A stretch of DNA of 64,000 nt from Plotosus lineatus (GCA_024760905.1 CM045750.1:15009419-15073418), one strand, 5' to 3'. Positions 1 through 11,214 are shown, counted from the first letter of the stretch. The notes: generated from the letters alone by a model not told the origin. Program-made: numbers and translations.

Positions 1-149
1 GCCACCACTTTGTTTTCTGCTCTGCCTTTGCATTCTTCACCTTACCACCAGCGTGATTCTGCACACCACCATCCTATGCTCTTTGGCAACATTCTCACCT
101 AATATTACTTTGCAGTCACTGACTTCCCTCAATCAAACATATACATACA

Positions 150-674
150 CAGTCGGCCCCCTTCTTACGAAATTAATCCGTTCCAGCACCTTTTTCGGAA
201 CCTGGAGTTTTCGTAAGTAGAGGCCCATTTTACATGTAAAACGCGTGATTCGTTCCAAGGCTCCCAAGACTACTCCATAAACCCTTTAAAAAATATAAAA
301 GCATACCTTTTAAGGTACTTACTTCGTGTTGACCATGTCTTCTTAGCGGAGTTATAATCTTACAAATGTTTATGGAAGGTTAAAAGCCTGAGCCATAAAA
401 TACAGTTGGAATGACACAAAAAAATGAACACGGTTCACACAAACTTGAACAAAGTTGGAATGACCGCGTCATCCCTCCAAGCCAGTGGGAAACCAGCAAA
501 GACAGGATGTTGGGAGACAGCCAATGAGCGAGAGCAACTCGCACATTGTTTGAATGGCTCGTTTGGCATATTTCGTAAGAAATTGTTTTGTATACAGAGG
601 AAAAAAATTAAGAAAATGTTTTTCGTATACTGGAATTTTCGTGTTCCGGAATTTCGTAAGAAGGGGGCCGACTG
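150..674. mobile_element. MITE family A, copy 1 (25-bp perfect TIRs)
   Basis: The ends are exact inverted repeats beginning CAGTCGGCCCCCTTCTTACG. The right side is followed by TA. The interior shares several blocks with the element at 26385-27161 (for example TTGACCATGTCTTCTTAGC and ATGTTTATGGAAGGTTAAAA). There is no transposase frame. TIRs starting CAG with TA at the border suggest a Tc1/mariner/pogo superfamily MITE (inference). Confidence 0.8.
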
Positions 675-675
675 T

Positions 676-1468
676 ATATAAAAACTTCAAATGACTTAAT
701 TTTCAAGTAACTGCTCATAGTCATTAAAACAGAAGCTATCGGTTTAAGATTTTGCACACTGAAAGAAATTAATCTGGGGATTTGAATTAGATTAACTTTT
801 AATAATAGCCATCTTTTCCTTTAACATCTTACTGCAGCATTTTTAAATCAAATCTTGTTCCACCATAGCTATAGAATATGTACAATTAGCATGGATAAGG
901 CGTTCATCACATTTTGATCTACTTCGAAAAGAAGGGCTGAACGAGTCACATATTTTTTTAGAAAACAGACTGGGCTAACGAGCGGGTTTAAAGGCAGTAT
1001 TATCAAAATGGAATGACACCTTTCACCCACCATGATGTTCCCGGGGGCATTGTAATTTCGTCTGTCCAAACTTTCTCTTGGCACTCTGTCTTCCGAATCT
1101 ATTAACCGATTTTATTAAGTTTCCACTCATTACTAATTATTAAAGGAAGTGATTTTAAAGGTCACAGGATAATGGCCAAGGTCACATGAGTTCATCTTGG
1201 TAGAAAAAACCTTCACCCGCTACTCACCAGTGAAGGCCCATGAACTCCTATTAGTTCCGAGGCCAAAAGTCAAGGGCATGTGAGGTACGGTAATCTAAGA
1301 AAAATATTTTGCAGGCCGAATGAGTTTGGACCAAACTTTTTACCAATTCCCTGTTATTGGAAACCCATAAACTGGTACAGCTTTTAAGATAAAAGATAAG
1401 CGTTACAGTTGAAAGGTCTTCCTTTTACAGTAACAGCCTTGTGTGTGTGTGTTTGTGTGTGCGTGCAG
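676..1468. other. Slain intron sequence, nothing recognised
   Basis: AT-rich DNA with a short GT-rich tract at its end (1440-1460). I found no exon that joins in phase to the 1469 exon and no repeat family. Confidence 0.4.
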
Positions 1469-1609
1469 AAGAATTAAGACACAGCATGCCTAACTTGGCC
1501 CCACGCACCAGCCTGCGCTCGCTGGAGGCAGTAAGAAACAGCCGCAGCATGGAGGCTAATCTGCACAGTTCAGGCAGCCGCATGTCCTGCCTGCCCCAGT
1601 CCCCCACAG
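1469..1609 (+). CDS. slain1/slain2: SLAIN-family coding exon (third from the 3' end)
   Basis: The exon follows a TG-rich acceptor ending GTGCAG and ends at ACAG|GTCGGT. It starts with two bases that complete a codon and ends one base into a codon. It encodes ELRHSMPNLAPRTSLRSLEA and onward to CLPQSPT, with the conserved RTSLRSLEAVRNSRS block near the front. The start of this exon is less certain than its end, because the acceptor lies in a GT-rich tract. Confidence 0.8.
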
Positions 1610-4600
1610 GTCGGTACCCAGCATACGCTACTAACCTCATTCCCATTCTCAAACCTAAATATGGGACAAGTGAATGATTGTCATCCCACCTTCATACACA
1701 CTCTGGCAGGTTGATGCAATCTTTTCTTTTTCTTTTTTTTTTTTTTAAATATGCATATCTTTATTTAAAGTGTTGTCATTCATATCATGTCATATGTTGG
1801 TCCTTATCCCATAAACATTTGTACTGTTGCTTTGTCTGAGTGCAGAGGGCATCAGTGCTGAGGTATGTTTCATTGTTGCAGTGTATTCGTACATATTGAC
1901 CCACTGGTTGACTGGCCGGTTTGAGCCTGAACCTGGTTGCTATGGGATGATGGTGTACCATGAATTACGATGATCACTAGGGTGTGTCGAAGTTAGATGG
2001 GTTAAAACATGTACTAATCAAACATCACACACACCCTCTCATTTTGTGATGTTACCTGAGAAAACCCTATAAAAAAATTCATGTTAATCAGTCAATTTTA
2101 ACTGACAGCTCAATGTCATCAAACATTTAAGGAAAATAGCCAATTTAATAGTAAAAAAATTAGCGAACAATTATTTAATTTTAAAAATGTTTCCAATTAG
2201 CTTTGAAGCTGGAAATAGCTTTGTTATACTTCATGAATCTTAAATATCATAAATAGAATGTTTGTCACAAAACCTAATACATTTCATGCAAAATAAAGGA
2301 TACTGAAAATTATGAAAATATGCTGTGATCGGCTATTTTCCTTAAATTTTTTATGCTGTTGAGCTGTCAGTTAAAATTGTCCGAGTGACCTGAACTTTTT
2401 TACAGTGTATTTTTAGGTAACCTCACAAAATGGGAGGGTGTGAGATTTTTTTTTTTTTTTTTTAATAACAATCACTGCACCACCGTGTTATGCAACTTTA
2501 TTTTTTCTTTATGATGACATCATCCTTGTTTGACTACAAGCCATAAACATCTCAAAGCATCATCTGTATTTTTTATGTGAACACCATAACTTTACACCAG
2601 TTATGATTGTGTTCATTGGCAAAAATTTAGACATATGTCACATCATTAAATTGTTGTAACATCCAATGGCTTTTTTTTTTTTTTTTTTTTTTTATTCATT
2701 TATTTATTTTTTTTTAATTCTGATGGAAGGTGAGTTTTTAGATGTAATTTATCTCTCTTGCTTTCTTTCATTCACTCCTTCTCCTCCCCCTCTCCATCTG
2801 CCTGTTTTCTGTTTCTCACTGTCTGCATCATGTCTCTGTCTTTCTCTTTATCCATCCCTCCATTTCTGCATATTCATTCACTCATTCATTTTTCTAAACC
2901 ACTGAATCCTAATTAGGGTTGAGGGGAGACTGGTGCCCATCTCAGCTGACTCTGGGCGAGGGTGGGGTACACCCTGGATAGTTTACCAGGCCACAGCGGG
3001 TCCAAAACGGACAACCATTTCCACTCCCGCCTAGAGACCATTTGAAACAGCCAACTGGATTACTTGACATGTTTTGGACTGTTTGAAGAAACCCAAGTAC
3101 CCAGAGGAAACCCATGCAAGCACAGGGAGAAAATGCAAATTCTACACAGAAATGACCCCAGACCTTCTTGCTGTTCGGTGGATGTGCTAAACACTGTGCC
3201 AGTGTGCCACCGTCCTCTCTATATCAATTAAGTAATTTGTTAAAAATATCCATCCAATCTCTACAATATCTAACCATCAATCTGCAGTTCTGAAACCAAA
3301 GTTATTCTTTGCATCCTTTTTCATGATGGGGGCTCATGTATCTACTGCCTTTCAAACTTCCAAGTTTTAATGTCTATAAATGATCTTTTGCTTGCTTATA
3401 TATTTTATTATATGCTAGAAGGACAGTCAGGAGGGTGTAAACCTGTGCCAAGCCAAAAAAAAAACCCCCAAACCCAACAAAAAAATTAAACCCTCCCTGC
3501 TGTGCTGATTGTAATACCAAACATAATGTTTTATCTTACGATGTTAAAGAATCTTTAAATAGTTCCCATATAAAGTTTCATACACATTACCACCAGAATC
3601 TAATGGAATGTTACTTAGAACCTTCTCCATCCCTATTGGGGGAAATCTCATTCTGTTTAAATTTTTGCATAAATATGGTAAATAACAAAACAAGTGCTGG
3701 TAGAAACAAAGTCTTGTTTTTGCTAACTTGTACAGGTTAACATCTCTCTCTCTCTCTCTCTCTCTGCTGTCTCAGTAGGTTGAATTCTGTCTGCTCTCTG
3801 CCTCTCACTCTGTCTGTGTGAAGTTAATTGTTTAAATGTAATTTGATGATCTTTTTGTTATTGAAAAAGACTGATTTTGAAAAAGATTTGGTGAAATGTT
3901 TAATTCAGAAACATCTAAACGTGTAAAAAAAAATTTAAGTATAAATTGAAATGTTGTTGCCTGTGTGAAAATTCACCTCACTATAAGTGCTGGCTGTCGC
4001 TTGCTTTCGTAGGTGTGTCCACCACTCGATTACGAGGAAGTGCCCAGTCCCCGCTTTTATTGCAGGCTCCTGTGAAGGCTCTCAGCCCTGTGGGAAGCAT
4101 GGCTACAGTGAGACAGCCTGTCAGAGGGACCGCTGGAGCTCGGGGACACATTCCAGGAGCACGGAGGGTTCAATCACCTGGGCCTGCCAATAGAGCAGCC
4201 TTCTCTGCAGGACGGACTGCTACTTCGGGGCCAAAACAATCAGTTGGCAGAAGCACTGCTCCAGCTTCCTCAAAAAGCAGACTTGCACAGACCCCTAGAA
4301 GGTATTTTTTTCTAGCTGAAAGCAAAAGGAAGTCCTTAAGTTTAGGTACATGGTAAAAATATATATTGTAGAACACACCAGTCAGCCATAACATTAACAC
4401 TACCCCACTTCACTGGTCTGCGCCAAGATAACCCTATGTGCAGCATGCTACTGTGTTCTGACTCCTTTCTATCATAGGAAGCATTAACAGTTTCTTCTGT
4501 GGATCAGACAAGGCATTATAGCCTTTACTTCCCACATGAGCCTCACTGGTTGTCCTTAAGTGGACCAGTGTTGGTAGCTACATTCTACTGTATACCAGGA

Positions 4601-6012
4601 ACAGCCCACCAGATCTGCCAGTTTGGAGATGAATAGACCCAGTCTGTGTGACCCTCACTGACACTCAATCCTTACACTGGCTCATTTTTCCTGCATCCAG
4701 CACATATTCTACCTGATTATTTTCTGCCTAATATATCCCAGTGCATGGCAGACACCACTGTCATGAGACGTTATCACTGTTCTCCACTTCACTGGTCAGT
4801 GGTCATAAGTTTTAATGTTGTGGCTGGTCAGAGAAGAGCAATATACAGTGGTGCTTGAAAGTTTGTGAATCCTTAGAATTTCCTATCTTTCTGCATGACT
4901 ATAATTTAAAACATCTTCATATTTTCACACAGGTCCTAAAAGTAGATAAAGAGAATCCGATTGAACAAATAGGAATATTACACCTGGTCATTTGTTTATT
5001 AAGGAAAATGATCCAAAATTACTTACTTGTATGTACATAACACTGCCTTATGCAGTAATAATTTGTTGAAAGTCATCAATGGCTCTTTTACATGAACCTC
5101 ACACCATTGACTGTGAGAGACATGGCCAGCCTGTGACAACCCACCTAGCTGCACACGTGACAACCCATGGAGAGTGGGGCTTGAACCCCCAACCTTAGGA
5201 TCAGTGATTCAGCACCTTTACCACCAGGCCACTGCTGCCCTTGGAGAGATCGATTTGGATTAATTTTAGTTCATTCCTTCATATAAAATAATTTTGGGAT
5301 GTTGGAGGGTTCCTTGCTCTCACAACATTTCTATTGGATTTTCAAAAACCGTTAATATTAGCCACTGTGAAAAAGGCCTTTAGTTGCTTCCCAGGATTCT
5401 TTTTAGACGGCCCGCACTATAGTACACCTAAATCTTGGGGTGATCTTTATTGTTAACTACCCCTGAGGGCGGTAACAACAGACTTGAATATCCTAATCTG
5501 TCTGACAGGTGGAAACCAAATGTTTTGTTAACATTTTTCAGCCTGGTGAGCATCAACAACTCTTTCCTTTTGTCCATGCCATGATAAACTTCCAGAGACG
5601 TTTATTGTGAAGGTTAGACTTTGACAGATGTCTGATTAAAAAAAAACCAAAGCATAAAAACATAGTACTCATTCACATCTGCCAGTCACGTTTATGCCCA
5701 TCCCTTTCTTGTTTGTTGTTTGGCACACCCATAATGTCACCCTACAGGTTGGTGTGGAAATCAAGCACAAATTGGATGACAGGCTGTTTAACCTTCAAAG
5801 GCTTAAAGCAAAGTCAACAACAGAGCTCGACATTATTCTCTATGCAGATGATGCTGCTATTTCCACCACAAGAGCAAATTCCCTGTGGGAAGGGGTTACT
5901 GCACTGTGAGTAGCTCTTGCAAAGTCGAGGTTAACCATCAGTAAGCCTGAGAGGGAACTAATGCATGTTCAGTAAGACCAACCAATCAAACCACCTGTCA
6001 CTACAACTGTGT

Positions 6013-6047
<35 letters not shown>

Positions 6048-8500
6048 AAGCGAGTAAAACCGTTCACATATCTTGGCACTAATATCAAATAATGCAACCC
6101 TTGACTCGGAAATCCAACGCAGAGTTTCACGTGATGCATCTGCATTTATTCTTTAAGAACTTTTCTGCCTACTAAACTGACTGTGTACAAAGCCATCATT
6201 CTCTCTTCACTTCTTTATGGATCCGAAACGTGGCCAATGCTAGTTCACCATAAACACCAACTGGAAGCTTTTCATCAAACATCGCTCCAGAAAATAATAA
6301 TTGTCAAATGGCAGCACCATGTGACAGATGTTGAGATATCGGAGCGTGCTAGTTCCAATACTATGGGGTCCATGAGCCGGAACAAGAGACTCCGATGGCT
6401 TGGTCATGTGTCACATATGAGCAGCTGTTATTTTGGGAGCTAAAGCTGGGTAAATGTCAGTAGGCTGCCAAGAGAAACGATGGAAGGACGGTGCGAAAAG
6501 ATGTCTACGACTATATGGCATTGATTGTACAACTTAGTACCAGTGCAGGATCTGCAGGCTTGGAGAAGCTCACGCTGTTTAAGAAAGCAGCATTGTGAGG
6601 AGCTTGTAAGGGCTAAAAATGGTCACCTGTTGTCATGGTCTGATGAGGATCATAGTATCTGCCTCTGAACATGCCTGTTAGCCTTGTAAAAACTGTCACC
6701 TTGAGCTAGTTTTTAAGGTCACGGAGATCAAACGGAGTAAAGATTGGCATGCACTCCAGCATATCAAAATTTTAATGGATGTACTTTTATTTTATATCAG
6801 ACAATCAATGGCACACCCTGTCCGTCTGTCGAAACCTGGTCGCCTTGAACTAATTTTCAAGGTCACAGAGGTCAATTCATCATAAACATTGTGGTGTTAT
6901 CACTCGAGAGAGTGCACTTTTTGTCAAATCAGTTTCCAGTTCGTACCAGTTACATTTAATATTGAGATCTTCAAGCCAGTTGAAACAGAATCACTGTGGA
7001 CATGTGCACATGGTCACGTAAAAAGTCCGATAGGTCAAATTTAGCACAGGATTGTTTATACAACATATGCATAAGGACATCAGTTTATACCTAATTTCTA
7101 TGTTGCAGAAATCAAATTTAATAAGATACCAAGTGTGGCATTGACCTCATGGGAAATTCACCCGGTGTTCTGTGACCAGAACAGTCTAATGTTGCTTTCA
7201 AATTTGTCTGCTAATCCTCATTCTGGAAGCTCACATACTTTTGCCACCCAGAATTTTGCAGTATTGGATCATTTTCTTCAATAAATAAATAACCAAGTGT
7301 AATATTAGTCTTGTTTGTGTAGATGAGTTTTTCTTTTCTTTCCTTTTTTTTAATCTATTTACAGGACTGGTGTGAAAACCTGGTGATGTTTTACGAAGTA
7401 CCGTGTGTGTGTGTGTGTGTATGTACAATATTGTACATAGTTATGCTTGTGGAACTTTTTAAATATTTCTTTAAAATATATCCTAAAACATTTATTTAGT
7501 TGACTAATTCATAAATTTCTAGCTTTATTGTGCTTTTTACCTTTTGTGTAAGCAATGCGGAAGGAACTTTGATCTACAGATTTTCATTTTGCGTCTGTGT
7601 ATATCTGTCCGCAGTCCACGAGCACGCACTCAGTCACAGTAAATTATTTACATTTTACAACATTTGGCACACGTTATTATCCAGAGCGACTTAGAATTGT
7701 CTTTTTTTTTTTTTTTTTTTTTTTAAATATATATACATCTTGAGCAATTGAGATTTAAGGGCCTTGCTCAAGGGCCCAACAGTGGTGACTGTGGGGATTG
7801 AACCACTGACCTTTCGATTCTTAACCCATCACATGAATCACTAAGCCGCCACTGTCCCATCCTAAATTATTTCGTTTAGTAAGCCGGTGGTTCACAAGTT
7901 TACATAATTAGGAGTTCAGCTTAATTTTTAATTTGGACAGAGTACGAGTGTTCTCGGACTCGGAAGAATTATGTTTTTAAATTTCTCCATTAATGACAGA
8001 GTAACTTGTGTCATGACGGTAGTAATGTTATTAGTATTATTACAGTAAACACATCATTCAAGTAACCTAATGTGAAGCCCTATTGTACTACAACAAAGAT
8101 GCGGCATTAGATATGCCGGTTGGTGATATGCAAAAGATCAGTGAATGCATGTGTCCACGCCGTCATGTTTCTGTTTGTTTTTCTTTCTATGTATGAGTCT
8201 CGGTGAAAAGTCACTGAATGAAATATTCCATTGAGATGTTACATCTTTGGGACTATTCATCGATATTCATCTCTCTCTTTCTAGGCAGAATTGTTCAATA
8301 AATGTTGCTTACGTCCTTGTGACTGTAATCATATAATAATAATGGAGCTTTACAGTAAACAGTCCTCTAGACTTTTTTCCCCACTTTATTTGTGAAAATA
8401 ATTTCCTTTTCTTATTTCATCTTCTTACAGCAGGTCTTTAGGAATGACAAAAACCTGTGGTCCTATAGCAGATGATTCCTGGAAGGATGGCTGTTACTAG
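1469..8500 (+). CDS. slain1/slain2: SLAIN motif-containing protein (SLAIN1/SLAIN2 family), 3' part of gene
   Basis: Three exons at 1469-1609, 4013-4301 and 8434-8500 join in one frame (phases 1, 1 and 2) and encode the last about 165 residues of a SLAIN-family protein. The first carries the block RTSLRSLEAVRNSRS; the second is a basic, Ser/Pro/Gly/Arg-rich low-complexity stretch ending SKSRLAQTPR; the third ends in DDSWKDGCY and a stop. The first and last blocks are what I recall of the SLAIN family. Family knowledge: SLAIN1/2 are microtubule plus-end proteins that bind EB proteins and ch-TOG and promote microtubule growth. The N-terminal exons lie upstream of the window or were not recognised in its first 1.4 kb. 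I cannot decide between SLAIN1 and SLAIN2. The gene is transcribed in the same direction as zfx, about 2 kb upstream of the zfx promoter. Confidence 0.85.
2025..2443. repeat. Foldback element with about 115-bp inverted arms
   Basis: The left arm (about 2025-2138) and right arm (about 2330-2443) are imperfect reverse complements. Examples are TCACACACACCCTCTCATTTTGTG against CACAAAATGGGAGGGTGTGA, and TTTAAGGAAAATAGCC against GGCTATTTTCCTTAAA. The spacer of about 190 bp is AT-rich and non-coding. It lies in a slain intron. Confidence 0.7.
2900..3225 (-). repeat. SINE-like repeat, minus orientation (GTGGCACAGTGG type)
   Basis: The sequence starts CACTGAATCCTAATTAGG and ends in GTGCCAGTGTGCCACCG. 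It is the reverse complement of the family whose best copy is at 34698-35040: TTCCTCTGGGTACTTGGG, CATGCAAGCACAGGGAG and a degenerate internal promoter at the right end. Confidence 0.65.
3741..3764 (+). repeat. (TC)n microsatellite
   Basis: Twelve uninterrupted TC units in the slain intron. Confidence 0.9.
4013..4301 (+). CDS. slain1/slain2: SLAIN-family coding exon (penultimate), basic Ser/Pro/Arg region
   Basis: The acceptor is TTTCGTAG|GTGTGT and the donor GAAG|GTATTT. The exon joins the preceding one in phase 1 and leaves phase 2. It encodes about 96 residues rich in Ser, Pro, Gly, Arg and Ala, with no predicted fold, ending SKSRLAQTPR. This low-complexity basic tail is the microtubule-associated type of sequence expected in this part of SLAIN proteins. 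Confidence 0.8.
4374..4831. mobile_element. MITE with TIRs of the CAGCCATAACATTAA type
   Basis: The left end CAGTCAGCCATAACATTAA and the right end TTAATGTTGTGGCTGGTCAG are inverted repeats. The 450-bp interior is non-coding. The terminal sequence resembles a dispersed fish repeat I recognise by its TIRs; superfamily not assigned. Confidence 0.65.
4846..5690 (+). mobile_element. Tc1-like non-autonomous element, interrupted by a SINE
   Basis: It starts CAGTGGTGCTTGAAAGTTTG, a terminal sequence common to non-autonomous Tc1-like elements of fish. The far end includes CCATGATAAACTTCCAGAGA. A minus-strand SINE (5064-5243) is inserted in the middle. The right terminus is not seen, so the copy is truncated or decayed. 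It lies in the last slain intron. Confidence 0.55.
5064..5243 (-). repeat. tRNA-headed SINE family 2 (minus), head and body
   Basis: On the minus strand it reads GGCAGCAGTGGCCTGGTGG, then a B-box-like GGGTTCAAGCCCC, then the shared body (ACATGGCCAG..., CATGTAAAAGAGCC). The copy lacks the 3' tail region. It sits inside the element at 4846-5690. Confidence 0.65.
5700..6600 (+). mobile_element. Decayed non-LTR retrotransposon fragment (reverse transcriptase 3' part)
   Basis: One frame reads VGVEIKHKLDDRLFNLQRLK and DIILYADDAAI, the RT active-site motif (YADD). After a poly-A tract (6010-6044) another frame reads TVYKAIILSSLLYGSETWPM and RNKRLRWLGHVSHM, the conserved region after the RT in many LINEs. 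Frames are broken by shifts and stops. The LINE clade was not assigned. Confidence 0.7.
6010..6044 (+). repeat. Poly-A tract inside the LINE fragment
   Basis: A run of about 35 A residues that splits the RT region of the 5700-6600 element. Confidence 0.85.
7225..7310 (-). mobile_element. Fragment of a Tc1-like non-autonomous element
   Basis: It reads CACATACTTTTGCCACCCAG and GGATCATTTTCTTCAATAAA. The latter is the reverse complement of the TTTATTAAGGAAAATGATCC block in the element at 4846. Confidence 0.5.
7640..7862 (-). repeat. SINE, minus orientation, with L2-type tail
   Basis: It begins with ATTTGGCACACGTTATTATC and CAGAGCGACTTA, the reverse complement of the 'gagcgtctgctaaatgc' type tail seen at 21680-21715. 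It ends with a tRNA-like head (GATTGAACCACTGACC, a reversed B box). The unit includes the GGGCCTTGCTCAAGGGCCCA block. It is in the slain intron. Confidence 0.65.
8434..8500 (+). CDS. slain1/slain2: SLAIN-family terminal coding exon
   Basis: The exon completes an Arg codon and reads RSLGMTKTCGPIADDSWKDG followed by CY and TAG. The DDSWKDGCY terminus is the best single identifier of this gene. The acceptor is a tandem CAGCAG, so splicing can start at 8434 or at 8431; both keep the frame and differ by one residue. Confidence 0.88.
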
Positions 8501-8569
8501 AACTTGTCGTTCTCCGATACACACGCCTAGAAGCCATCCACAAAACACTGTTGCCTTTTAAAACATCCT

Positions 8570-8597
8570 GGGGAGGGTTGGGGAGGGTTGGGGGGGG
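8570..8597 (+). promoter_or_regulatory. G-quadruplex motif in the slain 3' UTR
   Basis: Five G runs (4, 3, 4, 3 and 8 Gs) are separated by loops of one or two bases on the sense strand, 70 nt after the stop codon. The pattern satisfies the usual G4 rule (four or more runs of at least three G, short loops) with one run spare. Its effect on the mRNA is inferred, not shown. Confidence 0.6.
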
Positions 8598-9070
8598 CGA
8601 CACGGGACACATCAAGACCAGAAGAAGAAAGGCACAAAAACATGCCAACACTGGAACATTTTACTCCAGCATGAATCCTGTAACCCCACTGTGACAGTCG
8701 ACAGAGAAACCACCACCCTAAAACCTTTTGAGATGATATGATCTCTTTCATCACACTTGAAAAATGGGCTGTTTTTGTTTTGAAAATGCCAAGCTGCTTT
8801 ATTTTATGATAACTGGAGAAGATGCTGGAAGTAAATGTGATAATCTATAAAAACTTTCAGCACAGTATGTATATGTTGTTTGAACTATTAGATTTTGAAA
8901 TTAGACTCTTGGTTCCTTATTCAAAATAGTCAGATGTTCTGTTTTTCCATTAAATGAAGGAAGACCCACTATGAGCCATTTCAGTGCAATCTTCTCCCTC
9001 ATACATTTTAAATCCACAAAATTACCGTACAAAGTCTATGCAGTCTTCCATCCTCTGGAAAGAAATCTAC

Positions 9071-9076
9071 AATAAA
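9071..9076 (+). promoter_or_regulatory. Polyadenylation signal AATAAA for the slain gene
   Basis: Canonical hexamer about 570 nt after the slain stop codon and upstream of the intergenic repeats. It is the first good candidate on the sense strand after the stop. Confidence 0.55.
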
Positions 9077-9185
9077 ATTGAAGTTTGCTTCAACGCTGTC
9101 TTAAACGGTCTTCTCTTTTCTCTATTTGCTGCCTGAACCACTTAATCCTATTTGGAATGCCGGAGCTTATCTGAGCTGAGATGCG

Positions 9186-9518
9186 GCAGGGGTGGCCAGG
9201 TGGTAAGGTGCTGGATCAGAGTTCAAGCCCCACTCTCAACAGGTTGTCACTGTCGCACCCCCCCCACCACCACCACCCCAGTGCAGCTGACTGGGTTATC
9301 AAAGGCCAACCATGTCTCTCACTGTCTATGGTGAGAGTCATGTAAAAACAACCATTACTGACTTTCGTCAAGGGTAGGCTGCAAAGCCGTCAGCATGTTT
9401 CTGCCCTGCGATGGACTGGTGAGCTGTCCAGGGTGTACTCTGCCCTCACCCCGAGTCGGCCGAGTTCGGCACCAGCAAGCCTAATTAGGATTAGGTTCAG
9501 AACGTGAGTGAATGAATG
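9186..9518 (+). repeat. tRNA-headed SINE family 2 with 'attaggatta' tail
   Basis: The head GGTGGCCAGGTGGTAAGGTG is followed by a degenerate B box (AGTTCAAGCCCC), the body GGCCAACCATGTCTCTCACT, and the tail GAGCTGTCCAGGGTGTACTC to CCTAATTAGGATTAGG. The end is GTGAGTGAATGAATG. It is intergenic between slain and zfx. Confidence 0.75.
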
Positions 9519-9679
9519 TATCTGAACTGACACTGGGTGAAGGCGAGGTGAAAGAGCTCATCAGACCATCACAGGGCCAACACACAACGATTCATTACTC
9601 ACAACTCTGGGACATGTGGAATGGCCAATTCATCTAACGTGAATGTCTTTGTACTGAAGGAGATATTTATATACAGTAC

Positions 9680-9990
9680 ATATATGTACTGCCCGCTATG
9701 ATTATTGGCACCCAGCTTAAGCTGTGTCCTTTAGCTAAAGTTCAGCTTCTCACAAATTCAGTTTATTTTTCTGAATAATATAGGACCACACTGGGGGGAT
9801 AAAGAGGAAAATCCAACCTTTAATAGAAGTGCATTTATTCGGGGGGGTGATGCCACATGAAGAAATTAATTCTTTTACATCAAATTCTGTGTGCCACAAT
9901 TACTAACACCCTGCCATTAATACATTGTATAACCACCTTTTGCCAACAAATCAGCACTTAATCTTCTCCTATAATGTTTAACAAGATGGA
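9680..9990 (+). mobile_element. Degenerate Tc1-like element fragment
   Basis: It contains ATGATTATTGGCACCC and CACAATTACTAACACCC in inverted arrangement around a non-coding interior with a degenerate CATTTATTCGGGGGGG. Similar ends flank non-autonomous Tc1-like elements in fish. The assignment is tentative. Confidence 0.4.
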
Positions 9991-10001
9991 AGAATTTATA
10001 T

Positions 10002-10396
10002 CGAGTGATCCCTCGCTATTTCTTGCTTCAGTTTCTGCGGCTTCAGTGCATAGTGGGTTTTTCAAAAATATTCATCAGACATTAAGGAAAAATATGGAAA
10101 AAGTTAAGGAACATGCTGCAAAACAAGGCCAGTTATGCAAAAAGACCCCCAATAAAACTACTTATATTTTTATATGAGGTGTGCATCTGAGTGTATTTAT
10201 ATTTCATTTACATCTTGTGCATTATTTTTGAATGTTTAATTGTTATAAGCATTTATAGTGTTAAATATGTATTTACTGATGTTATATACACACATACATG
10301 TACGTATACTTAGTCAGGGCAGTCAATCCTACTTCGTGGAAATCAGCATTCGCAGGGGGGTCTCAGTCCCCATTAACCACGGAAAGTGAGGGGTCC

Positions 10397-10400
<4 letters not shown>
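10002..10400. mobile_element. MITE family D, copy 1 (GATCCCTCGCTA type)
   Basis: The left end is GTGATCCCTCGCTATTTC and the right end GAAAGTGAGGGGTCCC, inverted repeats. Its interior is shared with 39195-39663 (CTGCAAAACAAGGCC, AAACTACTTA, GCATTTATAG). It is directly followed by a (TA)n array. TIR type resembles Tigger/pogo MITEs (inference). Confidence 0.7.

Positions 10401-10436
<36 letters not shown>
10400..10436 (+). repeat. (TA)n microsatellite
   Basis: About 18 TA units at the right border of the family D MITE. Confidence 0.9.
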
Positions 10437-10438
<2 letters not shown>

Positions 10439-10454
10439 TTCCTCTGTGCACAAT

Positions 10455-10570
10455 CTAAATCATCCAGCAACCTGGATCCTCTCCACTCTTCGATTCCCGA
10501 ACCAGCGTCCTTTCGGTCCCAAAGCTGCTTCTCTTAACCATTCTACAGCTGCTTCCATACTGAGATGAGT
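10455..10570 (-). repeat. tRNA-derived SINE head fragment, family 1 (minus)
   Basis: It reads GATTCCCGAACCAGCGTCC and TTTCGGTCCCAAAGCTGC, the reverse complement of the head of the copy at 54857 (CAGCTTTGGGACCGAAAGAT). Only the head region is present. Confidence 0.55.
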
Positions 10571-11214
10571 AAGAACATAGCATACTTGATCTTGGACTTT
10601 TTTTTTTTGCTTTTTACAAATTGATGGTGGACTGCAACTTACTGTTATTGTAACAGATACAGAACCATAACAAGAAGTAGAATGGGTGAACAAGAGCTAC
10701 TCAGCATGTGAGCTGGGGTGATTTCACCAGGAATCCTTTATAATCACCAAGAATGAACTGATAATGAAATATAAAATACACTTGGATATTTACTAGTGAA
10801 CACACACCGCAATGTTTGGAAAGCGATTTGGGTGTAGAAGGTTCTGCCACTCAGATTTGGTGAGCTTTGATCGAGCTTCCCGTGGGCCCCACAGGCCAGT
10901 GTATCTGTATATGATCCATAATCCAACTATTAATATCTTTTACACATCTTTAACATGTCTTTTTATTCAGTCGGTCATCTACTGATGAGTATTAATAAAT
11001 AATTTCTGTCAAAGGACCTCCAGAGAGAAACTGCTTTCAAGGCCTTGTTACAAATAGTCCTGAAATACTTTGGTTATAGAAACAGACCCAGTAGGTCCTG
11101 CAGGATAAATCAGTGTAAAATGTGTAATGATGGTTTAATGTGCTACAGGGCTGTTTGGTATCTAACGTTTAACGTGTTAATAACAACATAATAGCTTCGG
11201 CTGTTTCTCTATGG

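Larger units (their letters stand above)
8501..9095 (+). other. slain1/slain2: 3' UTR of the slain gene
   Basis: This is the sequence after the TAG stop up to just past an AATAAA at 9071-9076. It contains a dense G-run motif near its start. The 3' end is inferred from the polyadenylation hexamer only. Confidence 0.6.
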
